Part shown: positions 52,174-60,389 of the stretch, one piece after another
Position numbering within the stretch: position 1 is the first letter of the stretch
How the letters are laid out: each line of letters begins with the position of its first letter
Assembly: GCF_018612875.1 (NCBI RefSeq)
Contig: NZ_JAGGRI010000029.1
Location: 17,645 to 81,644 of the forward strand
DNA length: 64,000 bases
Direction: 5' to 3'
Origin: Lysobacter sp. ISL-50
GTDB lineage: Bacteria > Pseudomonadota > Gammaproteobacteria > Xanthomonadales > Xanthomonadaceae
Notes under the pieces: model-generated
Databases searched by the model: none
What the model saw: only the letters and a program-made list of their open reading frames with translations
Told to the model about the DNA's origin: nothing
Made by a program: the position numbers and the translations under genes

Positions 52174-52303
52174 GCCGGCGGCGGCGCCCGGCGCAGGCCG
52201 GCGCGCCACATTCGCGGCGGCCCGAATCCATCGAAGCCGCCGCGAGACTTGACTATACGCCACCGTATGGCAGGCTAGGCAGGCCTTCCCCACCTGCGCC
52301 CGC

Positions 52304-52753
52304 ATGAAAGCCTCGACCCTGCGACACGGCCTGAACCTGTGGCCGCCGTTCCTGTTTTCCGGTATCCACGTCGCCCAGATCGCGCCCGACTACCGCCACG
52401 CCACCGTCGAGCTGCGCATGCGGCCGTGGAACCGCAACTACGTCGGCACCCATTTCGGCGGCAGCCTGTTCTCGATGACCGACCCGTTCTGGATGCTGCT
52501 GGCGATGAACGCGCTGGGCCGCGACTACATCGTCTGGGACCGCGCCGGCGCCATCGAATTCGTCAAACCCGGCCGCGGCACCGTGCGCGCCCAGTTCGAC
52601 CTGAACGACGAGGTGCTGCGCGAACTGCGCGAGGCCACCGCCGGCGGCGACAAATACCTGCGCTGGTTCGACACCGACATCACCGACGCCAGCGGCGAAG
52701 TAGTGGCCAAAGTCCGCAAACAGCTGTACGTGCGGCGCAAGCGCGACCGCTGA
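52304..52753 (+). CDS. DUF4442 hotdog-fold (thioesterase-like) protein
   Basis: 149-aa protein of the hotdog superfamily. DUF4442 features: LWPPFLFSGIHVAQI, RPWNRNYVGTHFGGSLFSMTDPF around the helix, and VKPGRGTVRAQFDL. Relatives are annotated as acyl-CoA thioesterase-like but the catalytic residue is not obvious, so activity is uncertain. It is 130 nt after the CnoX-like gene and 182 nt before the kinase gene. Confidence 0.82.
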   Translation: MKASTLRHGLNLWPPFLFSGIHVAQIAPDYRHATVELRMRPWNRNYVGTHFGGSLFSMTDPFWMLLAMNALGRDYIVWDRAGAIEFVKPGRGTVRAQFDLNDEVLRELREATAGGDKYLRWFDTDITDASGEVVAKVRKQLYVRRKRDR

Positions 52754-52935
52754 ATGCCGTCGTTGGCGTGCCCGCGCGGGGTCGCAATGAGACGCAAGCC
52801 AACATTCGTTGCACGCCCGGGAAGTACGGCAGCCCCGCATACAGGCTTGTAAATAAAGCCACAGAAAAGCCACACTACGCGTCACGCGGGCACTGCCGCA
52901 GCGCTATGCTGCACAGTCGCGACACGGGGCCGCGA

Positions 52936-54957
52936 ATGTCGAACGTCACACCGCAAACCGATGCAATCAGCGCGCCGATGCCGGAGATCCCCGGCTACCG
53001 GTTGAGCCGGATCATCAACCACGGCGGCTTGTCCACGGTTTACCTGGGCGAGCAGAGCGCGCTTGGGCGCGAAGTGGCGATCAAGATCATGCTGCCGCAC
53101 GCGCTGGCCGACGAGGTCAGCCGCCGCCGCTTCGAAAACGAAGTGCGCACCATCGCGCGGCTGGAACACCCGCACGTGGTCAGCATCCACGAAGTCGGCC
53201 GCACCCGCGACGGCCTGCCCTACTACGCCATGCCGTTCCTGCCGCGCGGCCATCTGGGCAAGCGCATCGAGCAGGGCTTCGCGCGCGGCGAAGCCGACGT
53301 CATCTCGATCATGGAGCCGCTGCTGTCGGCGCTGGAGTACGCGCACGCGCGCGGCGTCGTGCATCGCGACGTCAAGGCCGAGAACGTCCTGTTCGACGTC
53401 ACCGAGCGCCCGCTGCTGGCCGACTTCGGCATCGCCCTGCGCCGCGGTTTCGGCGCGCGCATGACCGCCACCGGCCTGGCCGTGGGCAGCACCGCCTACA
53501 TGGCGCCGGAACAGGCGCGCGGCGAAGAAGTCGATGGCCGCGCCGATCTCTACAGCCTGGGCGTGCTGTGCTGGGAAATGCTCACCGGCCGCCTGCCGTT
53601 CGAAGCGCCCGACGCGCTGTCGATGGCGGTGATGCACGCGCAGAACCCGATCCCGAAACTGCCGCCGCCGCTCAAGCACTGGCAGCGTTTCATGAACCGC
53701 GCGCTGTCCAAGCAGCCCGACCAACGTTTCGACGACGCCGCCGAAATGGCCACGGCGCTGGCCGAGATCAAGCATCGCGGTCAGATGAGCGGCTTCGGCC
53801 GCATGATGAGCCACCTGCGCCCGCTCAAGCGCTGGGCCACGCCGGCCTGGGCCGGGCTGGCGGTGGTCGCGATCGCCGTGGTCACCATCGCCTTCGCGCT
53901 GAACCGGGTCGAGAAAGACGGCTTCTTCCGGGTCGATCCGGCCACCGCCGACAAGACCAGCGCGGCCGCCACCGACAACGATCCGACCCAGGCGATGATG
54001 GCGCCGCTGCCGCAGGCGCCGCTGCAGGACTCGCTGCAGTCCGCGCGCACCTACATCGCGCAGGGGCGGCTGGCCTCGCCGGCCGACGCCAACGCTTACA
54101 ACAGCCTGTTGACCGCCTGGCATCTGGACAGCACCAATCCGGAAGTCGCGGTGGTGGTCACCGAACTCACGCAGGCCTTCGCGAACGAACTCGAACGCGA
54201 TCTGCGCGAAGGCCGCGACCAGCGCGCGCGCGAACATCTGGTCAACGCCACCGCCCTGGGCCAGCAGACCGGCACCGCCGATTCCGACGCCCAGCGCAGC
54301 CTGCGCGAGAAGGCCGAGCAGGCCTTGCAGGCGCGGCTGGAACTGGCCGCCCGCCGCGGCGATGGCGCCGATGCCGGCAAAGTGATCGCGCTGGCGGACG
54401 AATTCGGACTGTCGCGCGCGGCGTCCAGCAAGTTGATCGCCCAGGCCCGCAGCATCGCCGGCGACGGCAGCGTCGCGCGCGGCCTGAGCACCAGCGCGAT
54501 TTCCCCGGCCGCCAGCGTGGCGGTGAGCTTCAATCCGCGTCCGGTCAGCCGCGGCGAGTACGCGCGTTTCGCCAGCGCTCACCAGCGTTCGCCGGCGCTG
54601 TGCCGCGAACGCGTGTCGCTGCTGCGGATGATCGCGCCGAAGGACTGGAAGGCGCCGGGCTTCGATCAGACCGAATCCGAACCGGTGGTGTGCGTGTCGA
54701 TCGCCGACGCCGAGACGTATGCGCAGTGGTACAGCCAGCAGACCGGCCGCCGTTATCGCCTGCCGACCGCGGAAGAAGCGCAGCGCATGCCCGGCAGCAG
54801 CGGCCGCGCCCTGTCGATGTGGTCGGCCGATTGCGGCCGCAACTGCCAGCAGCGCCAGGTCGGCGGTAATTCCTGGCGCAGCGGGACGCCGCAGCGGCCG
54901 CTGAGCGCGGGGCGCGGGTACGACGACGTCGGGTTCCGCTTGGTGCGCGAACGCTGA
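52936..54957 (+). CDS. membrane Ser/Thr protein kinase with a sulfatase-modifying-factor-like C-terminal domain
   Basis: 673-aa PknB-type kinase. The N-terminal kinase domain (about 22-275) has VAIKIM, catalytic HRDVKAEN, DFGIA, and YMAPEQ; the glycine loop is atypical (NHGGLSTVYLG, with Asn and Ser in place of two glycines). A membrane helix (AWAGLAVVAIAVVTIAFAL) near residue 300 is followed by a periplasmic helical region and a C-terminal FGE/SUMF1-like domain (SRGEYARFA, SIADAETYAQWYSQQTGRRYR, GYDDVGFRLV) that probably senses a ligand. The substrate is unknown. The start ATG at 52936 fits the family N-terminus. Confidence 0.9.
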   Translation: MSNVTPQTDAISAPMPEIPGYRLSRIINHGGLSTVYLGEQSALGREVAIKIMLPHALADEVSRRRFENEVRTIARLEHPHVVSIHEVGRTRDGLPYYAMPFLPRGHLGKRIEQGFARGEADVISIMEPLLSALEYAHARGVVHRDVKAENVLFDVTERPLLADFGIALRRGFGARMTATGLAVGSTAYMAPEQARGEEVDGRADLYSLGVLCWEMLTGRLPFEAPDALSMAVMHAQNPIPKLPPPLKHWQRFMNRALSKQPDQRFDDAAEMATALAEIKHRGQMSGFGRMMSHLRPLKRWATPAWAGLAVVAIAVVTIAFALNRVEKDGFFRVDPATADKTSAAATDNDPTQAMMAPLPQAPLQDSLQSARTYIAQGRLASPADANAYNSLLTAWHLDSTNPEVAVVVTELTQAFANELERDLREGRDQRAREHLVNATALGQQTGTADSDAQRSLREKAEQALQARLELAARRGDGADAGKVIALADEFGLSRAASSKLIAQARSIAGDGSVARGLSTSAISPAASVAVSFNPRPVSRGEYARFASAHQRSPALCRERVSLLRMIAPKDWKAPGFDQTESEPVVCVSIADAETYAQWYSQQTGRRYRLPTAEEAQRMPGSSGRALSMWSADCGRNCQQRQVGGNSWRSGTPQRPLSAGRGYDDVGFRLVRER

Positions 54958-55011
54958 GGTTGGGCGCGGAGCGAATCCCCCGCGCCTTTGGTTTTTCTGG
55001 ACTTCGTATTG

Positions 55012-55159
55012 GCGCAGGGCGCTCGCCCCCTTTTTCAAAGTGGGCGACGATTGGCGCAGGTCGCTCCTGTGAAAGTGGGCGACGGCTGGCGCGGGTCGTC
55101 CCTGTGATCGAGCGCGTTACTCATCGCCCACTTTGAAAAAGGGGGCGAGCGCCCTGCGC
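55012..55159. repeat. 36-bp-arm palindrome, CCCCCTTTTTCAAAG type, with internal tandem copy
   Basis: Perfect arms at 55012-55047 and 55124-55159, core GCTCGCCCCCTTTTTCAAAG. The loop holds a diverged direct repeat (GTGGGCGACGATTGGCGCAG and GTGGGCGACGGCTGGCGCGG). Partial matches to the leuS-side repeat (GCGGAGCGAATCCCCC) flank it at 54967 and near 55190. It lies between the kinase and DUF502 genes. Confidence 0.92.
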
Positions 55160-55250
55160 AACTCCCTGCAACGCCATCCTCCACCGGCGCGGGGGATTAC
55201 CCCCACATCGCCCGAACCCACGCCCGCCGTCGTCCCCTACAATCGAGCCC

Positions 55251-55931
55251 ATGCGCTCGTCCAACCTGCAACGCCTGTTCCTCACCGGCCTTCTCACCCT
55301 GCTGCCGATCTGGCTGACCTGGGTGGTGGTCAAATTCGTGTTCGTGCTGCTCTCCGACACCAGCCGGCCACTGATCGGGCCGCTGCTCAACAATCTCGCC
55401 ACGGCCTCGCCGCAAGCGCTGGGCTGGTTGAACGATCAGTGGGTGCAGACCGCCATCGCCCTGGCCGCGACGATCGGCGTGATCCTGCTGTCCGGCGCGA
55501 TGGCGCGGCGCGTGGTCGGCCAGACCGTGCTGCGCTGGTTCGAGTCGCTGATCAAGCGCATCCCGCTGGCCAACACCATCTACGGCAGCGCACGGCAGTT
55601 GCTCGACATCCTGCAGACCAAGCCCGACGGCACCCAGCGCGTGGTGCTGGTGGATTTCCCGCACAACCAGATGAAGTCGATCGGCTTCGTCACCAAGGTC
55701 ATGCGCGAGGAAGGCACCGGCCGCGAACTGGCCGCGGTGTACGTGCCGACCACGCCCAATCCGACCTCCGGTTATCTGGAAATCGTGCCGGTGGAACTGA
55801 TCACCCCGACCGACTGGACCGTCGATCAGGCGATGAGCTTCATCATCTCCGGCGGCGCGGTGTCGCCGGCGACGATTCCCTTCTCCGCTCCCGCCGCCAG
55901 CGCGGCGACCGATACGGATACTCCCGCATGA
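55251..55931 (+). CDS. DUF502 family membrane protein
   Basis: 226-aa protein with two N-proximal membrane helices (about 8-35 and 62-85) and a C-terminal cytosolic beta-rich part. DUF502 stretches: LTGLLTLLPIWLTWVVV, IPLANTIYGSARQLLD and PTTPNPTSGYLEIVP. Its function is not established; it is often named as a putative transporter regulator. The stop overlaps the next ATG in an ATGA, so translation is probably coupled to the dehydrogenase. Confidence 0.88.
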   Translation: MRSSNLQRLFLTGLLTLLPIWLTWVVVKFVFVLLSDTSRPLIGPLLNNLATASPQALGWLNDQWVQTAIALAATIGVILLSGAMARRVVGQTVLRWFESLIKRIPLANTIYGSARQLLDILQTKPDGTQRVVLVDFPHNQMKSIGFVTKVMREEGTGRELAAVYVPTTPNPTSGYLEIVPVELITPTDWTVDQAMSFIISGGAVSPATIPFSAPAASAATDTDTPA

Positions 55932-57121
55932 TGCCTGCCCTGGTTTCCGCGTTGCGCGCGGCGGCGGCCGCGACCGCGCTGCTGGCCGGCGCCGCCCTCG
56001 CCGCGCCGACCACGGCGCTGACGCCGCATCCGGTCAAGCTCGACGACGGCCGCAGCTTCAATCTCAACCTGCCCGCCAACCTGGACATCGTGCCGGTGGT
56101 GCAAGGCCTCAAGCGCGTGCGCTTCTTCGCCCGCAGCCCCGACGGCCGCCTGTTCGTCACCGACATGCACGATCTGAGCGACAACAAGCTCGGCCGCGTG
56201 TACGCGCTGGACGGCTGGGACGAGAAGACCGAGCGCTACACAAAGGTATCGGTGTATCTCGACAAGCTGCGCAATCCCAACAGCGTGGCGTTCTATACCG
56301 ATCCGGCCGGGCAGTCTTGGCTGTACCTGGCCAACACCGACAAGCTGCTGCGTTATCGCTACCGCAACGGCGACCTCAAGCCGTCCTCGGAGCCCGAAGC
56401 GCTGGCGAGCTTTCCCGACTACGGCCTGAGCTACAAATACGGCGGCTGGCATCTGACCCGCACCCTGGCTTTCGGCGGCGGCAAGCTCTATGTCGCGGTC
56501 GGCAGCAGCTGCAATGCCTGCGTCGAGAAAGAAGACGTGCGCGCGGCGATCGTGCAAATGAACCCCGACGGCAGCCGCCGCCGCATCTACGCCAGCGGAC
56601 TGCGCAACGCGGTCGGTCTGCTCTACCGCGACGGCAAGCTGTTCGCGACCAACCAAGGCTCGGACCACCTGGGCGACCAGAAGCCGGACGAAACCATGTT
56701 CGTGGTGCAGGACGGCGCGGACTATGGCTGGCCGTATTGCTATTACAGCAACGGCAAGGTTACGGCCGATCCCAAGTTTCCGCGCAAGAGCGGCTGCGCG
56801 AATGCGCCGAAGACGTTCTCGTATTTTCCCTCTCACGCTTCCGCACTCGGCTTCGGTTGGTTTCCGGCGAGCGACAACGGCCAGTTGCGCGATGAGTACG
56901 TGGTCGCGCTGCACGGCGCCAGCAAGCTCGCGCTCAATCACGGCTACCGGTTGGTGCGGGTCAAGGCCGATGGGCGCAGCGGCGGCGACTTGGTCACCGG
57001 CTTCCTGGCGAACGGCAAGGTGCTCGGCCGTCCCTGCGACGTGCTGCGCACCGGCCGCGACAGCTTCCTGTTCACCGACGACAAAAGCGGGGTGATCTAC
57101 CGCGTGAGGCCGAAACGATGA
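55928..57121 (+). CDS. exported PQQ-type sorbosone/glucose dehydrogenase-like protein
   Basis: 397-aa protein with a signal peptide (about 1-25) and a six-bladed beta-propeller of the GSDH/sorbosone dehydrogenase family: ARSPDGRLFVTDMHD, NPNSVAFYTD, LAFGGGKLYVAVGSSCNAC, ASGLRNAVGLLYRDG, YGWPYCYY and a C-terminal RPCDVLRTGRDSFLFTDD. Members oxidise sugars in the periplasm using PQQ, though many are uncharacterised. The ATG at 55928 overlaps the DUF502 stop, and its own stop overlaps the next ATG. Confidence 0.82.
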   Translation: MMPALVSALRAAAAATALLAGAALAAPTTALTPHPVKLDDGRSFNLNLPANLDIVPVVQGLKRVRFFARSPDGRLFVTDMHDLSDNKLGRVYALDGWDEKTERYTKVSVYLDKLRNPNSVAFYTDPAGQSWLYLANTDKLLRYRYRNGDLKPSSEPEALASFPDYGLSYKYGGWHLTRTLAFGGGKLYVAVGSSCNACVEKEDVRAAIVQMNPDGSRRRIYASGLRNAVGLLYRDGKLFATNQGSDHLGDQKPDETMFVVQDGADYGWPYCYYSNGKVTADPKFPRKSGCANAPKTFSYFPSHASALGFGWFPASDNGQLRDEYVVALHGASKLALNHGYRLVRVKADGRSGGDLVTGFLANGKVLGRPCDVLRTGRDSFLFTDDKSGVIYRVRPKR

Positions 57122-57930
57122 GCGCAGGCGAATCCAGCATCCCCTTCGCCACCGGCGAAGGCACGCGTACCTTGCAGGATCGCTCGCTGCGATTGTTCAT
57201 CGTGTTGTCGTCGTTCTTCTGCGTCAACGCCGCGCTGGCCGAGTTCATCGGGGTGAAGATCTTCGCCCTGGAAGACACGCTCGGGATCGCGCCGCTGCAA
57301 TGGAATCTGTTCGGCCAGAGCGGTTCGCTGAACTTCACCGCCGGCACCTTGCTGTGGCCGGTGGTGTTCCTGATGACCGACGTCATCAACGAATTCTTCG
57401 GCCGTCGCGGCGTGCGCATGATTTCCTGGCTGGCGGCGATCCTGATCGCATACGGCTTCCTGTTCGCCTTCGCCGCGATCGCGCTGGCGCCGGCCGGCTG
57501 GTGGGTCAAGGCCGCGCAGGCGCAGGGCGTGCCGGACTATCAGGCCGCGTTCGCGGCGATCTTCGGCCAGGGCATGTGGAGCATCGGCGGTTCGCTGGTG
57601 GCCTTCATGCTCGGCCAGCTGATCGACGTGGCGGTGTTCCACCGCATCCGCAGCGTCACCGGCGACAAGCACATCTGGCTGCGCGCGACCGGCTCGACCG
57701 CGGTGTCGCAACTGGTGGACAGCTTCGTGGTGCTGTACATCGCCTTCGTGCTCGGCCCGCAGCACTGGCCGATCCCGCAATTCCTGGCGATCGGCTCGGT
57801 CAACTACGTCTACAAGATGCTGGCCGCGGTGGCGATGATCCCGCTGATCTATCTGCTGCGGGTGTGGATCCACGGCTACCTGGGCCATGCGCGGGCCAAG
57901 CAGTTGCAGGACGAGGCGGCGGCGGACTGA
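57118..57930 (+). CDS. queuosine precursor transporter (YhhQ/VUT family)
   Basis: 270-aa inner-membrane protein with about six helices that imports preQ0/preQ1 for queuosine in GUN-anticodon tRNAs. Family hallmarks: LAEFIGVKIF, VFLMTDVINEFFGRRGVR, FMLGQLIDVAVFHRIR, LRATGSTAVSQLVDSFVVLYIAF and NYVYKMLAAVAMIPLIYL. It overlaps the preceding stop by ATGA, third gene of a coupled trio. The Q-target tRNAs Asp(GTC) and His(GTG) are elsewhere in this window. Confidence 0.9.
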   Translation: MSAGESSIPFATGEGTRTLQDRSLRLFIVLSSFFCVNAALAEFIGVKIFALEDTLGIAPLQWNLFGQSGSLNFTAGTLLWPVVFLMTDVINEFFGRRGVRMISWLAAILIAYGFLFAFAAIALAPAGWWVKAAQAQGVPDYQAAFAAIFGQGMWSIGGSLVAFMLGQLIDVAVFHRIRSVTGDKHIWLRATGSTAVSQLVDSFVVLYIAFVLGPQHWPIPQFLAIGSVNYVYKMLAAVAMIPLIYLLRVWIHGYLGHARAKQLQDEAAAD

Positions 57931-58068
57931 AGGCGCGCGGCCGGGCGCGCCGATCCGGCATTGACGCGCATAACCCGCATCGCGGGCGCTACCGCATGAC
58001 CTTCGGCTCTTCCGCCCGCCCGCGGCGCGCGCGAGCCTGCCGGTCCATCCGTCCGGATCGCCTGCGAC

Positions 58069-59913
58069 ATGACCGCTTCCTCGCTCCGCCCGCGCGCCCG
58101 CGCGCGCTCGACCGTCTCCTTCCTCAGCCTCGCCCTCGCCGCCGCGCTGTGCCTGGCGGCGCCGGCGTTCGCCGCCGAACCGGCGCCGGCCGCGCCCAAG
58201 CTCACCGTGCAGACCAAGAGCCAGAAGCTCGACCGCCTGTACGAGCAGTACTGGGAAGAAAACCTCAAGCTCAACCCGTTGCTCGCCACCATGCAGGGCG
58301 ATCCGCGCTACAACGACCAACTGCCGAACTTCGCCACCGCCGCGTTCCGCAAGCAGGACCGCGAGTTCACCCAGCGCTGGCTCAAGACGATCGAAGCGGT
58401 CGGCTCGCAAGGCCTGTCCGCGCAGGATCTGCTGAGCTACGAGATCTTCGTGCGCAGCGCCAGAATCGACCTGGAATCCGACCAGTACCCGACCTGGCTG
58501 CTGCCGATCAACCAGTTCTACAACTTCGCCGCCAGCGTCGCCCAGTTCGGTTCCGGCACCGGCGCGCAGCCGTTCAAGACCGTGGCCGACTACGAAAACT
58601 GGCGCGCCCGCGCCGGCCACGTGCCGGCGATCTTCGATCAGTTCATCGTCAACAGCCGCGAAGGCGTCAAGCGCGGCGTGGTCCAGCCCAAGTCGCTGAT
58701 GGTCAAGGTGCTCTCGCAGCTCGACGCGCTGATCAAGGATCGCGCGGAAGACACCTTGTTCTGGAAGCCCATCGCCGGCCTGCCGGCCTCGTTCTCCGAC
58801 GCCGACAAGGCGCGCTTGACCTCCGAATACCGCCGCGGCATCGACGGCGAGCTGATGCCGGCCTACCGCCGCCTGCGCGATTACCTGCGCGACGACTACA
58901 TGAAGCACGCGCGCGACACCGACGGCCTGGGCGCACTGCCCGACGGCGAGGCCTGGTACGCGTTCAACGCGCGGCGCACCACCACCACCTCGATGAGCCC
59001 GGCGCAGATCCACCAGATCGGCCTGGACGAAGTCGCGCGCATCCACGGCGAGATGGACAAGGTCATCGCCGAGCTGAAGTTCAAGGGCACGCGGCCGGAG
59101 TTCTTCAAGTTCCTGCAGACCGATCCGCGCTTCGTGTTCAAGACCGAGGACGAACTGCTGACCCACTACCGCGGCCTGGAAGCGACCATCAACGCGAAAA
59201 TTCCCGCGCTGTTCTCGCTGACGCCGAAGGCGCCGTTCGAAATCCGCGCGGTCGAAGCCTTCCGCGCGCAGTCGGCCGCGGGCGGCTCGTACATGCGCCC
59301 GAGCGGCGACGGCAGCCGGCCGGGCATCTTCTACGTCAACACCTACGACTTGCCCACGCGCAAGACCTGGGACGCGGAGGACTTGTTCCTGCACGAAGCG
59401 ATCCCGGGCCATCATTTCCAGCTGGCGCTGCAGCAGGAGCTCACCGACCTGCCGAAGTTCCGCCGCTTCGGCAGCGAGATCGCGTTCTCGGAAGGCTGGG
59501 GCCTGTACGCCGAATCGCTGGGCAAGGAACTGGGCGTGTACCGCAATGCCTACGACTACTTCGGCTACCTGCAGAACGAGTTGTGGCGCGCGATCCGCCT
59601 GGTCGTGGACACCGGCCTGCACAGCAAGAACTGGACGCGCGAGCAGGTGATCGCCTACATGCTGGCCAATTCGGCCGAGAGCGAGACCCAGGCCACCGCC
59701 GAGGCCGAGCGCTACATGGCGATCCCGGCCCGGGCGCTGGCGTACAAGATCGGCGAGCTCAAGATCATGGAACTGCGCAAGCGCGCCGAGAAAGAACTGG
59801 GCGCGCGCTTCGACATTCGCGAATTCCATGCCGAAATGCTCAAGGACGGCTCGCTGCCGCTGGAAATCCTCGACAAGAAGATCGATCGCTGGATCGCGGC
59901 GAAGAAAGCCTGA
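58069..59913 (+). CDS. exported DUF885 metallopeptidase-like protein
   Basis: 614-aa protein with a signal peptide (about 1-36, ending APAFAAEP). The gluzincin-like motif HEAIPGHHFQ and the downstream SEGWGLYAESLGKELG supply the expected zinc ligands. DUF885 proteins are annotated as putative carboxypeptidases or aminopeptidases acting in the periplasm; substrates are mostly unknown, and in Xanthomonads several copies are common. It stands alone, 138 nt after the queuosine transporter gene. Confidence 0.88.
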   Translation: MTASSLRPRARARSTVSFLSLALAAALCLAAPAFAAEPAPAAPKLTVQTKSQKLDRLYEQYWEENLKLNPLLATMQGDPRYNDQLPNFATAAFRKQDREFTQRWLKTIEAVGSQGLSAQDLLSYEIFVRSARIDLESDQYPTWLLPINQFYNFAASVAQFGSGTGAQPFKTVADYENWRARAGHVPAIFDQFIVNSREGVKRGVVQPKSLMVKVLSQLDALIKDRAEDTLFWKPIAGLPASFSDADKARLTSEYRRGIDGELMPAYRRLRDYLRDDYMKHARDTDGLGALPDGEAWYAFNARRTTTTSMSPAQIHQIGLDEVARIHGEMDKVIAELKFKGTRPEFFKFLQTDPRFVFKTEDELLTHYRGLEATINAKIPALFSLTPKAPFEIRAVEAFRAQSAAGGSYMRPSGDGSRPGIFYVNTYDLPTRKTWDAEDLFLHEAIPGHHFQLALQQELTDLPKFRRFGSEIAFSEGWGLYAESLGKELGVYRNAYDYFGYLQNELWRAIRLVVDTGLHSKNWTREQVIAYMLANSAESETQATAEAERYMAIPARALAYKIGELKIMELRKRAEKELGARFDIREFHAEMLKDGSLPLEILDKKIDRWIAAKKA

Positions 59914-60389
59914 GCCACGCGGCGGCGTCCGGCCAAGGCGTGAACGCGTCCCGCGGGCGCAGGGGGTGATCGAAACCCGCTGCGTTCGAAAGCCCCTCCC
60001 GCCCGAACGGAGAGGGGTTGAGCCCGCGCGGCGATCGGCGCCGGAGCGCGGACACCGCGCGCCCGGCGTCCGCGCCGGGCCGGGCTCCGGAGAGAACCGG
60101 GCTCCGGTTGCGGCTAACCTCCCCGCCCCCTCACCACCCGCACGGCATCGGCGCTACGATCAGCCGGCAGGGCACCCACAACGCGCCCCTGGCAGCGTCT
60201 CATGCACCTCGGAGCCTCATTGGATACCTACCGGATACGGCCGCCCAGCCGCCGTCCATCCGCCCAGACCGCCGCGCGAGAGGGTACAGAGCAGAAAAAA
60301 TGTGACTGAAGCCGCATAATTGGGGGTTGCTGTGCCCACAGTCGCCGGCCCGGCCGGTGTTCGCCATCCCACTCAGCCACGGATTACGG
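59914..60389. other. 476-nt region upstream of the FecR/GGDEF pair
   Basis: No gene is supported. A short AAGCCCCTCCCGCC.../GGAGAGGGG hairpin lies at about 59990-60016. A CATAAT at 60315-60320 could be a -10 for the operon, but the -35 (CAGAAA) is poor. Confidence 0.45.
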
